Of a stretch of 5,838 bases of DNA, positions 1-5,542 are shown piece after piece. The stretch spans positions 32,803 to 38,640 of the forward strand of contig PLMF01000113.1 of NCBI GenBank assembly GCA_003142355.1, written 5' to 3'. Numbering within the stretch: the first letter of the stretch is position 1; each line of letters begins with the position of its first letter. The notes below the pieces were generated by a model, which was not told the DNA's origin, made no database searches, and was given only the letters and a program-made list of their open reading frames with translations. The position numbers were made by a program, and so were the translations under genes. The DNA comes from Bryobacterales bacterium (lineage in GTDB: Bacteria > Acidobacteriota > Terriglobia > Bryobacterales > Bryobacteraceae).

Positions 1-392
1 GACTCGGGTGGGGCTTTCACGTACCCGCGTTCCACCTGCAACCCGCACTTGAAGAGCCGCTCGCCGGTATCCACCGTGAGGAAGAACTTCGAGCAGCCGA
101 AGCTCACATCGCTGGAGATCGGTTTGGCCGTGCGATTGGCCCGCGGCAAGTAGCCGATCCACTGCCAATAGACGCCCCGCCCCCAGCGCTCGGTGACGAA
201 TGGCTGCCCGTACCGGGCCTCCAGCGCCAGTTTCAGGATGCGCGTGATGCGTTCGTTCTCTTCCAGATTCCCCACGTGGATTCCGCGCTCGAAATCCAGA
301 TACTCAGGTCGAAATCCGACGGCCACCCCCAACCCGGGGAGGACCACCGGCGGATTACCGTGCCGGCTGGCGCTGCTGATCTTTTGAGCCAT
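1..392 (-). CDS. Hypothetical protein, partial (C-terminus beyond the left edge)
   Basis: The minus strand is open from an ATG at 392 down to base 1, giving 130 codons with no stop, so the gene continues outside the window. The protein begins MAQKISSASRHGNPP. It continues with an ordered-looking sequence rich in aromatic, Gly and charged residues, including PEYLDFERGIHVGNLEENER, RWGRGVYWQWIGYLPRANR and CGLQVERGYVKAP. There is no signal peptide or membrane segment in the visible part, so it is probably cytoplasmic. I do not recognise the family. The composition (many Trp, Tyr, Phe and Gly, few low-complexity stretches) argues for a real folded protein rather than a chance frame. The frame stays open upstream of 392 without another ATG nearby, and no clear Shine-Dalgarno precedes the chosen ATG, so the start is provisional. 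The gene diverges from the unit at 630-2362. Confidence 0.7.
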   Translation of the reverse strand, partial: MAQKISSASRHGNPPVVLPGLGVAVGFRPEYLDFERGIHVGNLEENERITRILKLALEARYGQPFVTERWGRGVYWQWIGYLPRANRTAKPISSDVSFGCSKFFLTVDTGERLFKCGLQVERGYVKAPPE

Positions 393-629
393 TTGCGACC
401 ATCTTAAACCAGACCGCCGGTCCTCGGCAGACAGCCATTTTCCGAGGGGCCCGTGATCCGTCCGGAGCCGAGTCGGCCACCGTGCCCGAGCTGTATCCCT
501 GGGCGTTGCTGGTCGGAGGGGATTCTACCGAGTCGGTAAGAAGCGAACGATACTCCTTTGACGTTCGGGCGCTGTTTTCAGATTTGTAGCGAATTGTTTT
601 CTTCGCTCGCTAATCCGCAATCGGATAAA
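393..629. promoter_or_regulatory. Divergent intergenic region with a repeated CCGAGTCGG palindrome
   Basis: This 237-bp interval separates the minus-strand gene ending upstream at 392 from the plus-strand gene at 630, so it should carry both promoters. The 9-mer CCGAGTCGG occurs at 468-476 and again at 528-536. Each copy sits in a longer symmetric site: GCCGA-G-TCGGC at 467-477 and TACCGA-G-TCGGTA at 526-538. The second extends to TTCT...AGAA at 523-542 with one extra base. The 60-bp spacing is about six helical turns. A paired operator is the simplest reading, but this is an inference from symmetry and position. Confidence 0.45.
558..584 (+). promoter_or_regulatory. Possible promoter for the two-gene unit
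   Basis: TTGACG at 558-563 matches a sigma70 -35 element in five of six bases. The best -10 candidate, CAGATT at 579-584, is weak and gives a short 15-base spacer. The site lies just downstream of the second palindrome (526-538), a sensible place for a regulated promoter. The TTG is also an in-frame alternative start codon for the next gene, but a promoter role looks more natural. Confidence is low because the -10 is poor. Confidence 0.2.
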
Positions 630-1361
630 ATGATTTCTATGGCCATCACGTCCGAGGAGTTCAAGGACAAGATCACGGCGATGGTGCGAACGCATTATGC
701 CACCAACCGCACGCCGTTGCTCCTGGCGCATCTTGGAACCGACCTCGAGAAAGCCGATGCTTGGCCGTCGGACCGTGGGCAACGAAGCCTAAAGCAGCTA
801 ATCAAGGACTGCGCGGCCCCAGACCTCGACATTGTTTGGGATAAACGTTCACCCGCCTATGTTGCCGTAGTCACTCAGGATGTCCGCGATGCGGTCGTGG
901 CCCAAATCGAGGAGAGGCTGGGAAACGACAAAACCATAGCCGTGCGGCTGGAAGACATCGTGCGACCGGTACTTCTCGCATTCTGTATCGACACGCACGA
1001 CCAGCCGGTTTATGTTCGCCGTTCGCGGCCCTTTAAGTATGAGATTGGCAACCTTTCGCCGGACCGCGCCTCAGAATTTGTCCATGTGGAACCTGAATAC
1101 AGGCGCGCTGGCCTTCGGGTTGATCGTCTGCAATCCTTGCCCTTAAGTGATAGGCGAGACCTTGAAGGGCGTATTCAAAAATGGGCATCAGTGCATGGTT
1201 TGCAGATGGAGCAGTTCTCAAGACTCGATCAGGATGATAAGGAGATCACTGATTCTGGGAAGACAGCGCTCGACCGCCTGCTTGCTGCGCAACCACCCGA
1301 CGTAGCGCCGCGCTTGATGATCCCTGCCGACATCGCTCAGATTCTGGCCAGAATCCGTTAG
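630..1361 (+). CDS. Hypothetical protein with a possible N-terminal winged-helix segment
   Basis: The product has 243 residues from ATG 630. ATG 639 (MAITSEEF) and TTG 558 are other in-frame starts, and none has a strong Shine-Dalgarno; GGA lies five bases before 630. Residues about 10-85 run helix, helix, helix, then strands (RTPLLLAHLGTDL, then QRSLKQLIKDC, then LDIVWDKRSPAYVAVV). This resembles an OST-HTH/LOTUS-type or other winged helix that binds RNA or DNA; that is my pattern reading, not a verified hit. Residues about 105-200 form a second region with KYEIG, EYRRAG and IQKWASVHGL. No catalytic motif, signal peptide or membrane segment is visible. The stop lies five bases before the next ATG, so the two genes are very probably co-transcribed. 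By eye the pair is less GC-rich than the genes at the right end, consistent with accessory DNA. Confidence 0.8.
   Translation: MISMAITSEEFKDKITAMVRTHYATNRTPLLLAHLGTDLEKADAWPSDRGQRSLKQLIKDCAAPDLDIVWDKRSPAYVAVVTQDVRDAVVAQIEERLGNDKTIAVRLEDIVRPVLLAFCIDTHDQPVYVRRSRPFKYEIGNLSPDRASEFVHVEPEYRRAGLRVDRLQSLPLSDRRDLEGRIQKWASVHGLQMEQFSRLDQDDKEITDSGKTALDRLLAAQPPDVAPRLMIPADIAQILARIR
1340..1355. repeat. 16-bp perfect palindrome at the junction of the two genes
   Basis: GATTCTGGCCAGAATC is identical to its own reverse complement over all 16 bases. It lies in the last codons of the first gene, ends 3 bases before its stop codon and 11 bases before the ATG of the second gene. In RNA it could mask or pace initiation of the second gene; as DNA it could be a protein-binding site. 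Its encoded residues (QILAR) are unremarkable, so it may also be chance. Confidence 0.5.
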
Positions 1362-1366
1362 GCCTC

Positions 1367-2362
1367 ATGGGAAAGCGGAGGAAAAAGACCCGGGCGCGTC
1401 CGGCGATCACTACGTCACAGTCGACAACGCCTGTCGACCTACTTCTCCTTGCCGGGCTTCCACACCCTCTACACAGTCGGATCGAGGAATTCCTCAAAGA
1501 ACTTGCTGGTGTGTATTCCAAGGTGATTGCGGTCTCATCTGCCAGTCATGATGGGCCGCTGTACCGAAAGCACCCTGTTGCTAGCCTCCTTCGGGGTGCA
1601 GCCGGCTTCTCGATTTGCAGGCTGAAGAGCCGGGGCGAAAATCAGCCTCCACGGCCAAAGCGAATTGTCTTGTTCTATGTTCCGGCTGACGACGATCAAC
1701 AACTGCTCAGTGCGTTCGACTTTTTTGTTTTTCCTGTGCCACTGCGAGACTTGGCCGACTTTGATGAGGCTGGGCATCAGAAACGTCATAACCGAGTTGT
1801 GTGCGAGCAGGCCATTCAGAAAGCCTTCGAGGTTTATTCTCGTGAGCTTGTTGGATCTCTCCAACCGCGGATTGAAAGCCGGAGGTCATCTGAGCCGCTT
1901 CTTCTTCCACCGCTCAACTTCCATTTGCCTCAGCGAAAATTGCAGCAGGCCTTTTGCGAACTGACGCGCCGGACTCGGACGTGGGAAAATGCCATGCCCG
2001 ATCGTATCGTTCCCGAGATGTTTGATCATGAGCAGTTGCCGGAATTTCTCCGCCCTCAGGAACGGCAGATGATCTTTCGTGACGCTCGGGATGTGATCTT
2101 TCCCTGTGCTCGGGCAAATGAACTTCATGGGCCACCGCCCGATGTGCAGCCGGAATCCGACTTGGGGGTGTTGCAGAACTTCCTTCGAAGCGTTTACCGG
2201 TTCGGAACACACTTACCTGACGGTTTCCATCACGATGCACAATTAGAATGGGGCCGACATTTTCACAACATGAGTTTCGATTGCTCTCGGAATGGACTTA
2301 TCTCGGTGACTGCGAGCCACGCAAATCTCTACCCGGACGACTATGTAAGAATCGGGCCGTAA
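1367..2362 (+). CDS. Hypothetical protein with a conserved-looking His/Asp C-terminal block
   Basis: The product has 331 residues and I do not recognise its family. It starts with a basic tail (KRRKKTRARP, residues 3-12). A likely globular region follows at about 22-165: PVDLLLLAGLP, then RIVLFYVPADD, then a hydrophobic strand AFDFFVFPVPL. A Pro/Arg-rich middle comes next at about 165-265. The last 60 residues stand out: FHHD (287-290), FDC (304-306) and SHANLYPDDYVR (317-328). The spacing of His, Asp and Asn in this block looks like an active or metal-binding site, which is inference. No signal peptide or membrane span is seen. The ATG lies five bases after the upstream stop with no clear Shine-Dalgarno, which points to translational coupling. 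The GTTAGGC just upstream resembles an integron core site, but no attC structure accompanies it. Confidence 0.82.
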   Translation: MGKRRKKTRARPAITTSQSTTPVDLLLLAGLPHPLHSRIEEFLKELAGVYSKVIAVSSASHDGPLYRKHPVASLLRGAAGFSICRLKSRGENQPPRPKRIVLFYVPADDDQQLLSAFDFFVFPVPLRDLADFDEAGHQKRHNRVVCEQAIQKAFEVYSRELVGSLQPRIESRRSSEPLLLPPLNFHLPQRKLQQAFCELTRRTRTWENAMPDRIVPEMFDHEQLPEFLRPQERQMIFRDARDVIFPCARANELHGPPPDVQPESDLGVLQNFLRSVYRFGTHLPDGFHHDAQLEWGRHFHNMSFDCSRNGLISVTASHANLYPDDYVRIGP

Positions 2363-2383
2363 GAGTGGATCCAAAAAGGAAAT

Positions 2384-2414
2384 GCCGCAGCGGCTAACTT
2401 GTAGACGCTGCGGC
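2384..2414 (+). terminator. Hairpin downstream of the two-gene unit
   Basis: GCCGCAGCG (2384-2392) and CGCTGCGGC (2406-2414) form a perfect 9-bp GC-rich stem with a 13-base loop, starting 22 bases after the stop codon at 2362. The position suits a transcript end. No T-run follows, so it would be either a factor-dependent terminator or an RNA-stabilising stem rather than a classical intrinsic terminator. Confidence 0.4.
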
Positions 2415-2932
2415 GAATATCATGGAACGACTGCGGTTGCAATAACTTACGTCCCAGCCGGTCGATCTGGTTATCTCAAAAGGCCTAACCAATCACAACG
2501 ATTCCAGCTTTCGCCGCAATCGAAGGACCCAAATCGGGTCGTCGGATCTCAAAGCCGAAGCTCTGGCGCTTTTCCGCTTTCTTCAAGTCGGTCCACGCGG
2601 ATGCCGTTACGCACCTCAGTAGCGTTCACGTACATCATCTCACATCGAATGGACGCCGGGCAAGCTGGCTGCGGTGGGGAAATTGAGGAATCGAGTGTTC
2701 TGCTCCACGATGGGCGCTTGGTCGGGGACATCCGCAACATCCGCAAGCAACTGAAAGTAGGGCCTTATAGCCCGCACGCGGTCGTACCGGCCCGAGGTCT
2801 GCAGCTACGGCGCCGAGCCCTGCCGCGGCGGCCCGGACTCAGGCCCGCAAGGCCCACCGTAGGCCTGCAAACGCGAAACGGCGGCGCCGGGCCGAGCCGC
2901 GCCGCGCGAGTCCGGCCGGCCCCGCAGCCGGC

Positions 2933-2954
2933 ACAGGCGCGGTGCCGCGCCTGT
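2933..2954 (-). terminator. Strong hairpin abutting the stop of the secreted-protein gene
   Basis: ACAGGCGCGG (2933-2942) pairs perfectly with CCGCGCCTGT (2945-2954), giving a 10-bp stem around a 2-base centre. It touches the minus-strand stop codon (TGA, read from 2957-2955), so on that strand it is the first thing after the gene. No T-run follows in the minus direction. It is a likely 3' end structure, though it lies in a very GC-rich tract where hairpins are easily formed. Confidence 0.45.
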
Positions 2955-3389
2955 TCAGCGCCTCCCGAAACGCCGCCACCCGCCGCCCGCAATCACCGCG
3001 GGTCGCCGTGCCATCACTCCATACGGTGCAACCATGCGAGCCATCGGGGCCGCATAGTAGCCGTGGAGTGGGTACCCGCAACCGTAGCCGCCATCATAGT
3101 ACGGGCCGTAACAATACGGTGTGTTGAAGGCGGAATAGCCCCAGCCGGCGCCGTAGCCATACCCGCCATAGGATCGGCCGGCGTACATCCGTCCAGCGCC
3201 CACAAACCCGCGGTTGGAATTCCCGTATCCTCGGCCGTAACTGCCACCGCTAAAGCCGCCTCGGACAGCCCCGCCAGCGAATGATCGCGCCCCAACCCTG
3301 GAACCGCTTCCGCCACTACCGTGCCGGGATTGAGCGAAACCGGTTGTCGCCAGTGTGAGCGACATCAGTACAATCAGTAAGCCCCGCAT
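2955..3389 (-). CDS. Secreted Gly/Tyr/Arg-rich protein
   Basis: The product is 144 residues from the ATG at 3389. That start is chosen because a perfect AGGAGGT (complement of 3395-3401) precedes it at ideal spacing, and because it begins a clear Sec signal peptide: MRGL, then the hydrophobic core LIVLMSLTLAT, with a GFA-Q cleavage site after residue 19. The in-frame ATG at 3428 would add 13 residues and hide the signal. The mature part is low complexity, first Gly/Ser/Arg-rich (about 20-65), then Gly/Tyr-rich (66-112), with a basic end WRRFGRR. Cys93 and Cys104 sit inside the Tyr-rich part (PYCYGPYYDGGYGCGYP) and could form a disulfide. Similar small secreted glycine-rich proteins are common in Acidobacteriota, with unknown roles; a surface or matrix role is a guess. 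Confidence 0.78.
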   Translation of the reverse strand: MRGLLIVLMSLTLATTGFAQSRHGSGGSGSRVGARSFAGGAVRGGFSGGSYGRGYGNSNRGFVGAGRMYAGRSYGGYGYGAGWGYSAFNTPYCYGPYYDGGYGCGYPLHGYYAAPMARMVAPYGVMARRPAVIAGGGWRRFGRR

Positions 3390-3394
3390 AATGA

Positions 3395-3401
3395 ACCTCC
3401 T
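3395..3401 (-). promoter_or_regulatory. Consensus ribosome-binding site deciding the start at 3389
   Basis: The plus strand reads ACCTCCT, so the minus-strand transcript carries AGGAGGT five bases before the ATG at 3389. It settles the choice between that ATG and the in-frame one at 3428, and is among the best such sites in the window. Confidence 0.8.
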
Positions 3402-3639
3402 CTCCCCGCTTTGCACTTGATTTGCCAACCCTCAAACTAATGATTCTGAATGACATCCGACCAGCCCTCTGGAAGCTCAGGCCGGCCGGAAACCACCAAA
3501 GTGGTGCTGTTCGGCCAACCCGTGCTTCAGGCTGCCGGGGCGCCGGTGACCAAATTCTTGTCTGAATTTTGTGAGTCGTTTCAATCACTTCCAGGTTGTA
3601 GCCCCAGTCAGCCCGGTTCTCGCCTGCTATACCGGGATC

Positions 3640-3645
3640 AGGAGG
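3640..3645 (+). promoter_or_regulatory. Consensus ribosome-binding site for the 72-codon gene
   Basis: AGGAGG lies five bases before the ATG at 3651. It is the main reason for calling a short gene here rather than using the in-frame ATG at 3450, which has no such site and would overlap the promoter area of the divergent secreted-protein gene. A TGCTATACC at 3625-3633 resembles an extended -10 element but has no matching -35. Confidence 0.65.
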
Positions 3646-3650
3646 CGCCA

Positions 3651-3869
3651 ATGCCTGATCCCTTCGCTCCCCTTATCGCCATCGCCCAGCTTGCCCTCTT
3701 GCCCGCCCAGACCCTCGCCGGAATCCGTATCCAATTGAAATTGAGGAGCTTACGCACCAGGACCGCCCGTGTGACGCATCTTGTCAAAAAAGCCCTCCCG
3801 ATGCGTCACAAAATCTTGACCCACCACCGCAACCCATTGAAAAATAAGATCTTGAAACGTCATGAATAA
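3651..3869 (+). CDS. Small hypothetical protein, hydrophobic N-terminus and basic C-terminus
   Basis: The product has 72 residues. Residues 5-24 (FAPLIAIAQLALLPAQTLAG) are hydrophobic and could form one amphipathic or membrane helix. The rest is strongly basic and His-rich (RSLRTRTARVTHLVKKAL, then MRHKILTHH, then KILKRHE). No family is recognised. Support comes from the perfect AGGAGG five bases upstream, not from similarity. The 3' half overlaps short repeats: the codons for MRHK carry the GATGCGTCAC motif that recurs inverted at 3771-3780 and again after the stop at 3891-3900, so the C-terminal part may be repeat-derived. A small membrane-associated or nucleic-acid-binding peptide is conceivable. 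A regulatory or repeat region that is merely open is the alternative. Confidence 0.5.
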   Translation: MPDPFAPLIAIAQLALLPAQTLAGIRIQLKLRSLRTRTARVTHLVKKALPMRHKILTHHRNPLKNKILKRHE

Positions 3870-3903
3870 TAATCTCACCCACCCCATGCAGATGCGTCAC
3901 ACG
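3768..3903. repeat. Three copies of GATGCGTCAC, one inverted
   Basis: The core GATGCGTCACA is present inverted at 3770-3780, and direct at 3800-3810 and 3891-3901. The first two form a perfect 11-bp inverted repeat with a 19-base loop. The first and third agree over 14 bases (AGATGCGTCACACG at 3890-3903 and as reverse complement at 3768-3781). ATCTTG also recurs at 3779, 3812 and 3849. The cluster runs from the 3' half of the small gene into the intergenic region. Confidence 0.7.
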
Positions 3904-3909
3904 TTCCGG

Positions 3910-3929
3910 GCCGCGACCGTAAGGGAGCG
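3910..3929. repeat. Probable dispersed intergenic repeat before the DUF1549 gene
   Basis: GCCGCGACCGTAAGGGAGCG looks to me like a short repeat scattered between genes in Acidobacteriota genomes, often mistranslated on the other strand as SLTVAAR-like peptides (here RSLTVAARN, read from about 3930). This identification is from memory. It ends 40 bases before the GTG start at 3970, so it falls in the leader of that gene. Confidence 0.4.
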
Positions 3930-3969
3930 TAAACACCGAGCCTTCCGTACCGCTCCGGGGTTGGTATAG

Positions 3970-5541
3970 GTGAATTCCGCCGTGAATGCCATTTCCATTC
4001 TGATCCTGACAGCGGCCCTGGCCAGTGCGGCCACGGACAAGCCGCCTGTGCTTCCCTTCGAGAGCCGCGCCGGGCTCACCTCACACGGCAGAATCGACGA
4101 CCTGGCGTTCGATCGGTGGAAGCGTTTGGGTATCCAACCCGCGAATCCGTGCTCCGACGAAGTGTTTGTCCGGCGGGTGTATCTCGACGTCATCGGCACG
4201 CTGCCCACGCCGGAGGAGGCGTCGCAGTTCCTGTCGGACCAGGATTCCGACAAGCGCGGCGCCTTGATCGACCGTCTGCTCGCGCGCAGTGAGTTCGCCG
4301 ACTACTGGGCCATGAAGTGGAGCGACTTACTGCGAGTCAAGTCGGAGTTTCCCATCAATCTGTGGCCCAACGCGGTGCAAGCTTATTACCGCTGGATTCA
4401 CACCAGCATCAAGAGTAACCTGCCGTATGACCGCTTTGTGCGGCAGTTACTGGTTTCGAGCGGCAGTAACTTCCGCGTGCCCGAGGTCAACTTCTACCGC
4501 GCCGTCCAGAGCAAGGAACCGCAAACCATCGCGCAAGCCGTCGCGTTGACCTTCATGGGAGCGCGCGCCGGGAACTGGCCGAAGGCGCGCCTCGACGGAA
4601 TGGCGGCTTTCTTTTCGCAGATCGGCTACAAGTCCACCGCGGAATGGAAAGAGGAGATCGTCTACTTCGATCCCCAGAAGGCTGCGCCAGGCCCGGCCGT
4701 TTTCCCCGATGGCGCCCCGGCTCGCCTCGCCCCAGGCCAGGACCCGCGCGAGGTCTTCGCCAACTGGCTCCTGGCGCCCGAGAATCCCTGGTTCGCGCGC
4801 AACATCGTGAACCGCATCTGGTACTGGCTGCTGGGGCGCGGCATCATTCACGAGCCGGACGACATTCGCCCCGACAACCCCGCTGTGAATCCCGAAGTGC
4901 TGGCCTTCCTGGAGCGGGAGTTAGTCGCTTCCCACTACGACCTCAAGCGCGTCTACCGTCTGATTCTGACATCGCAGGTCTATCAGCTCTCTTCGATTCC
5001 CCGGACCGGCGATCCCCGGGGCGCGGCCAATTTCGCGTATTATCCGCTGCGCCGCCTCGATGCCGAGACGCTGATCGACGCCGTGTGCCAGATCACCGGC
5101 ACCACCGAGGAGTATTCCAGCCCCATCCCGGAGCCGTTCACGTTTCTGCCGGAAAGCCAGCGCGCCATCGCCCTGCCGGATGGCAGCATCGGCAGTGGGT
5201 TTCTCGAGATGTTCGGCCGCCCGCCCCGCGACACCGGCCTGGAATCGGAACGCAACAACAGCCCGACCGCCGAGCAACGCCTTCACATGCTGAATTCGAG
5301 TCATATTCAGCTCAAAATCCAACAGAGCGCCAAGCTGCGGACGCTGGTACAGCTTCGTCCCGGAGGCAAGCCGCGGGACCCCATCGACCGCGTCTACCTG
5401 GCGACGCTTTCGCGTTACCCGACCGTCGAAGAGTTGAAAACCGCAGCGGCGTACTCTCAGTCCCCAGGCAACAAGTGGCCCGCCATTGCGGACTTGGCGT
5501 GGGCCTTGGTCAACACCGCCGAGTTTCTATACAGGCACTAA
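3970..5541 (+). CDS. Exported DUF1549/DUF1553 protein (short form)
   Basis: The product has 523 residues, starting at GTG 3970; an in-frame TAG lies directly before it, so the start is 3970 or GTG 3982. A Sec signal peptide covers residues 1-20 (core ISILILTAALASA, cleavage ASA-A). DUF1549 spans about 40-225: VFVRRVYLDVIGTLPTPEE, KRGALIDRLLA, then AAFFSQIGYK and EWKEEIVYFD. DUF1553 spans about 258-520: DPREVFANWL, NPWFARNIVNRIWYWLLGRG, YDLKRVYRLILTSQVYQLSS, RRLDAETLIDA, and the end WALVNTAEFLYRH. Longer relatives of 700-1000 residues carry an N-terminal cytochrome-like PSD1 domain and a CxxCH in the DUF1549 part. Here there are only two cysteines (61 and 373) and no CxxCH. The family's biochemical role is not established; its usual partner is a DUF1501 protein, as found here one base downstream. 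Confidence 0.93.
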   Translation: MNSAVNAISILILTAALASAATDKPPVLPFESRAGLTSHGRIDDLAFDRWKRLGIQPANPCSDEVFVRRVYLDVIGTLPTPEEASQFLSDQDSDKRGALIDRLLARSEFADYWAMKWSDLLRVKSEFPINLWPNAVQAYYRWIHTSIKSNLPYDRFVRQLLVSSGSNFRVPEVNFYRAVQSKEPQTIAQAVALTFMGARAGNWPKARLDGMAAFFSQIGYKSTAEWKEEIVYFDPQKAAPGPAVFPDGAPARLAPGQDPREVFANWLLAPENPWFARNIVNRIWYWLLGRGIIHEPDDIRPDNPAVNPEVLAFLERELVASHYDLKRVYRLILTSQVYQLSSIPRTGDPRGAANFAYYPLRRLDAETLIDAVCQITGTTEEYSSPIPEPFTFLPESQRAIALPDGSIGSGFLEMFGRPPRDTGLESERNNSPTAEQRLHMLNSSHIQLKIQQSAKLRTLVQLRPGGKPRDPIDRVYLATLSRYPTVEELKTAAAYSQSPGNKWPAIADLAWALVNTAEFLYRH

Positions 5542-5542
5542 T

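Larger units (their letters stand above)
2363..2954. other. 592-bp stretch with no convincing gene
   Basis: Apart from the two hairpins listed separately, I see no gene here. A plus-strand frame is open from 2382 to 3284, but its second half lies antisense to the well-supported secreted-protein gene, and its first half has neither family features nor a properly spaced ribosome-binding site. From about 2770 to 2960 the sequence is extremely GC-rich and almost free of A and T, which keeps several frames open on both strands by composition alone. A remnant of a decayed gene is possible, but no fragment is recognisable. Confidence 0.6.

Noticed and set aside
558..629. TTG start at 558 for the first gene of the module
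   Set aside because: The extra 24 residues look non-coding, there is no ribosome-binding site, and the TTGACG fits a -35 element better.
525..782. An 85-codon minus-strand frame
   Set aside because: It is antisense to the start of the first module gene and its promoter region, with no supporting features.
1357..2489. Possible integron cassette: GTTAGGC at 1357-1363 before the second gene and GCCTAAC at 2483-2489 after it
   Set aside because: The second site has no GTTRRRY partner at attC distance, no RYYYAAC precedes the first, and both motifs are only seven bases long, so chance is sufficient.
2382..3284. A 300-codon plus-strand open frame
   Set aside because: Its second half is antisense to the secreted-protein gene, which has an ideal ribosome-binding site and signal peptide. 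Its first half is compositionally unconvincing and has no properly spaced ribosome-binding site.
3316..3651. A 111-codon minus-strand frame
   Set aside because: It overlaps the secreted-protein gene in another frame and covers its upstream region; no ribosome-binding site or family features.
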